DNA from: Faecalicatena sp.
GTDB taxonomy: Bacteria; Bacillota; Clostridia; Lachnospirales; Lachnospiraceae
Reading direction: 5' to 3'
NCBI GenBank assembly: GCA_009774255.1
Contig: VSNK01000241.1
Span: 1 to 8,602 of the forward strand
Length of the DNA: 8,602 nucleotides
A program made the position numbers and the translations under genes. The notes below the pieces were generated by a model. It ran no database searches, had not been told where the DNA came from, and saw only the letters and a program-made list of their open reading frames with translations. Below, one piece after another: positions 6,864 through 8,602 of this stretch. Numbering within the stretch: the first letter of the stretch is position 1; the number at the start of each line of letters is the position of its first letter.

Positions 6864-8422
6864 TAACAGGTCTCCTTTCTGGTGACGATCCGGAGCTGGC
6901 CGTCAAATTCGTCACATTCAAACATAACGGGAAGCTTGCTGCCGTCAGCCAGAAAAATAGCCGGCGGCGGGTTAAGATGAAGAGGGCGGCTGCAGTCTAT
7001 CATCAGTACAGTAGTGTTTTTGCCAGGTGTTTTGCAGTGGGATTCTATATCTGCAAGATTCTGGGCGGATGAAAATAAAAGCAGGAAAACCGGTGTTTTG
7101 GCATCAGTCCCGGACTGGAAAAATTTCTGAATACGGATATGGGAGCTTAAATCTATAGTAAGATGTTCACACGCTATATAGCCGTATTTTTTATGGCAGA
7201 ATCCCTGGAAGAAACGGAGCTCTGTCTGATCCTGGCGCATGATTCGCAGTGGGTGCTGATATTCCCAGCCATCTGTATTCAGCCCGTTAAATAAGAGACA
7301 TTTCAGGAGTTGCTCTGGAAAATTATATTCATAGGGCATAATATACGGCTGGTAAAGAGGGAGCCTGTGATTAGGAACGGTGAAAATCGGATTTCCGTTT
7401 AAAGCGTGGAACACAAGCGAAGGATGTTCGATGTAAACACGCCGGAAATGTGAATGCACCCGTTTTTGAAACAGTTCATCCATATCCAAATCCTGCATAT
7501 CAGAATAACTGGTATCATCAAGATACAGTTTCTTCAGGGTATATACATCTGCGAGGCTGTCCATTTCCGGATGGCGGCTGTGCAGGCTCTGGAAGACTTG
7601 GAGTTCATTTGCCGAGATCGTTCTTTTCAGTGCAGAATATTCCAATACCTGGAGGAACTGCCGGTAATCCAGCGGTACTTTGCAGTCTTCCTCAAAGATA
7701 GACCATATTTTCGTAAAATGCAGAAGAACACGGTACAGGGAGAAGGAAGGCTTTGCAGTGAGGGAGCGTTTGTGTGGAAAAGCAAGACAGAAGATCAGGA
7801 TGTTTCCGGTCTCGTTTTCTCTGAGGATGCCCGCCTGCTGGTAATGCTGCAGTTTCTGAAGAATGACATTTTCGGATTGTGTATTGTTATCCTGCTCAAT
7901 ATAGTATTTTGTGTGTGGAGTAATGAGGATTCCGTCACACCTTGGCTCGGCTTCTTTTCCGGGGGATGCCAAAGGCTTAAGCGGGTATTCTAAAATCCAT
8001 GGTACTGGACGGCTTTTTGGGGAGCCGATATAAACAAAATAAAAATCGTTTGCCCGGATTCGGTGATATATTTGCTGTGTGCCTGCCGGTAACCGTTTTT
8101 CCAGGCTTATCTGCAGGTATTTCAGAAGAATAGGAGGAAAAAGCGATTTCAGTATGGAGCGTCCTTTTGGGGTAAGGAAATAATATTTATTTTGATGTTG
8201 GTTTGGCAGTTTTCTTGACTGGATAAGCCCGTCTTTTTCCAACGTCTTGAGAGAAAGCCTTCCAGCGGTCTCTGTTTTTCCGTGAAGATTACAGAGGGCA
8301 AGCTGTCTGTAGGTTATCAGGCCGGTCTGTGACAGCAGGAACAGATCTGCCTGTTTCTTTTGCAAAGAAAAAAGCCCGGCGCTTTCGCACAGGCTTTTTT
8401 CAAAATATGTCTTTATCTGCAT
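6863..8422 (-). CDS. Replication-relaxation-like winged-helix protein with a putative nuclease-like core
   Basis: This 519-aa protein is the first gene of the transfer operon. Residues about 24-98 form a winged helix (LLSQTGLITYRQLALCNL, LKTLEKDGLIQSRKL, then KYYFLTPKGRSILKSLFP). Next comes a segment resembling replication-relaxation proteins of Gram-positive plasmids: HRIRANDFYF (120-129), a CDGIL strand (D163), YYIEQDNNTQ (E176, D178) and LQKLQHY (188-194, K190). This D...ExD...K spacing recalls PD-(D/E)XK nuclease folds, but catalysis is not shown. The remaining 300 residues are not recognised. The ATG at 8420-8422 has AGGAG at 8428-8432 with 5 bases of spacing. The stop overlaps the T4CP start by one base. 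Its position next to the coupling protein, with no classical relaxase in the window, suggests a role in processing DNA for transfer or in plasmid replication. It could instead be only a DNA-binding accessory factor. Confidence 0.75.
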   Translation of the reverse strand: MQIKTYFEKSLCESAGLFSLQKKQADLFLLSQTGLITYRQLALCNLHGKTETAGRLSLKTLEKDGLIQSRKLPNQHQNKYYFLTPKGRSILKSLFPPILLKYLQISLEKRLPAGTQQIYHRIRANDFYFVYIGSPKSRPVPWILEYPLKPLASPGKEAEPRCDGILITPHTKYYIEQDNNTQSENVILQKLQHYQQAGILRENETGNILIFCLAFPHKRSLTAKPSFSLYRVLLHFTKIWSIFEEDCKVPLDYRQFLQVLEYSALKRTISANELQVFQSLHSRHPEMDSLADVYTLKKLYLDDTSYSDMQDLDMDELFQKRVHSHFRRVYIEHPSLVFHALNGNPIFTVPNHRLPLYQPYIMPYEYNFPEQLLKCLLFNGLNTDGWEYQHPLRIMRQDQTELRFFQGFCHKKYGYIACEHLTIDLSSHIRIQKFFQSGTDAKTPVFLLLFSSAQNLADIESHCKTPGKNTTVLMIDCSRPLHLNPPPAIFLADGSKLPVMFECDEFDGQLRIVTRKETC

Positions 8423-8463
8423 GTTTTCTCCTTTCGTTTGATAATGGTTTCGTGTAGAATCAA

Positions 8464-8475
8464 GAGACCTGTCTC
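8464..8475. repeat. Small palindrome in the transfer operon leader
   Basis: GAGACCTGTCTC has 5-bp arms around CT. A second short inverted repeat, TTTCC/GGAAA with a 4-base loop, lies at 8496-8509. Both fall in the roughly 100-base untranslated leader between the promoter and the 519-aa gene and could be operators or RNA stems, but they are short. Confidence 0.35.
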
Positions 8476-8529
8476 CAGGAATTGCTAAACGAATGTTTCC
8501 GAAAGGAAATAAACTGAAAAAGTACCTTT

Positions 8530-8558
8530 AGTATAACAGTAAAAGTTGAGGCAGGCAA
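8530..8558 (-). promoter_or_regulatory. Promoter of the transfer operon
   Basis: Reading the minus strand, a -35 element TTGCCT (8558-8553) is followed after exactly 17 bases by a -10 element TATACT (8535-8530). The -10 is preceded by TGT, which makes it an extended -10. This is a good match for a housekeeping sigma promoter. Transcription would start near 8523 and give a leader of about 100 bases before the 519-aa gene. It probably drives all three genes down to 3491. Confidence 0.75.
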
Positions 8559-8576
8559 GTTTTATAAAGAAATAAT

Positions 8577-8597
8577 TTGTAATACTATGTATTACAA
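8577..8597. promoter_or_regulatory. Perfect 9+9 bp inverted repeat, candidate operator
   Basis: TTGTAATAC (8577-8585) and GTATTACAA (8589-8597) are exact reverse complements separated by TAT. The repeat lies about 20 bases upstream of the -35 of the transfer operon and near the right edge of the window. It could bind a regulator of this operon or of a divergent gene just outside the window. Neither a T run nor a preceding gene supports a terminator. Confidence 0.6.
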
Positions 8598-8602
8598 TGT
8601 AG

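Noticed and set aside
7454..7993. 179-codon plus-strand reading frame inside the 519-aa gene
   Set aside because: It is antisense to a gene with clear winged-helix and replication-relaxation features, and it has no recognisable domain.
1..8602. CRISPR array, tRNA, rRNA, insertion sequence or integrase
   Set aside because: No repeat-spacer pattern, tRNA or rRNA sequence, transposase or recombinase motif was seen on either strand.

Overview
The window looks like part of the backbone of a conjugative plasmid or integrative conjugative element from a low-to-middle-GC Firmicute. Strong AGGAGG-type ribosome binding sites, tightly packed same-strand operons, one GTG start and the protein family types together suggest a gut Clostridia host (Lachnospiraceae-like). 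This is inference; there is no rRNA or housekeeping gene to anchor the taxonomy. No relaxase of a classical family, no mating-channel genes and no integrase lie inside the window, so the rest of the element must lie outside it.

Layout, left to right. (1) 1-74: leader with a weak promoter and copy 1 of a 13-bp palindrome. (2) 75-1970, plus strand: a two-gene partition operon, a ParA ATPase directly abutting a ParB/KorB-like DNA-binding protein. (3) 1966-2006: copy 2 of the palindrome, overlapping the parB stop codon, followed by a hairpin terminator. (4) 2010-3200, minus strand, convergent with parAB: a zinc-finger plus TOPRIM primase-like protein with its own promoter, bracketed by two small palindromes. 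(5) 3201-3490: intergenic region with that promoter, an AT-rich stretch, a doubtful 34-codon ORF and copy 3 of the 13-bp palindrome. (6) 3491-8422, minus strand: a three-gene operon read from right to left, made of a 519-aa winged-helix protein of replication-relaxation type, a 780-aa TraG/VirD4-type coupling ATPase with four N-terminal membrane segments, and a 334-aa second winged-helix protein. (7) 8423-8602: a good extended -10 promoter for that operon, with a perfect 9+9 bp inverted repeat further upstream.

How the genes may work together (inference): ParA and ParB would keep or position the element. The primase-like protein would help copy it or convert transferred single strands to double strands. 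The coupling ATPase would deliver DNA to a secretion channel encoded elsewhere, with the two winged-helix proteins as DNA-processing or relaxosome partners. The most interesting signal is a 13-bp odd palindrome with core CCTAACGGTTAGG, present three times at module borders. In architecture it resembles the KorB operator of RK2 (TTTAGC-S-GCTAAA), and it is a strong candidate for the binding site of the ParB encoded between copies 1 and 2.
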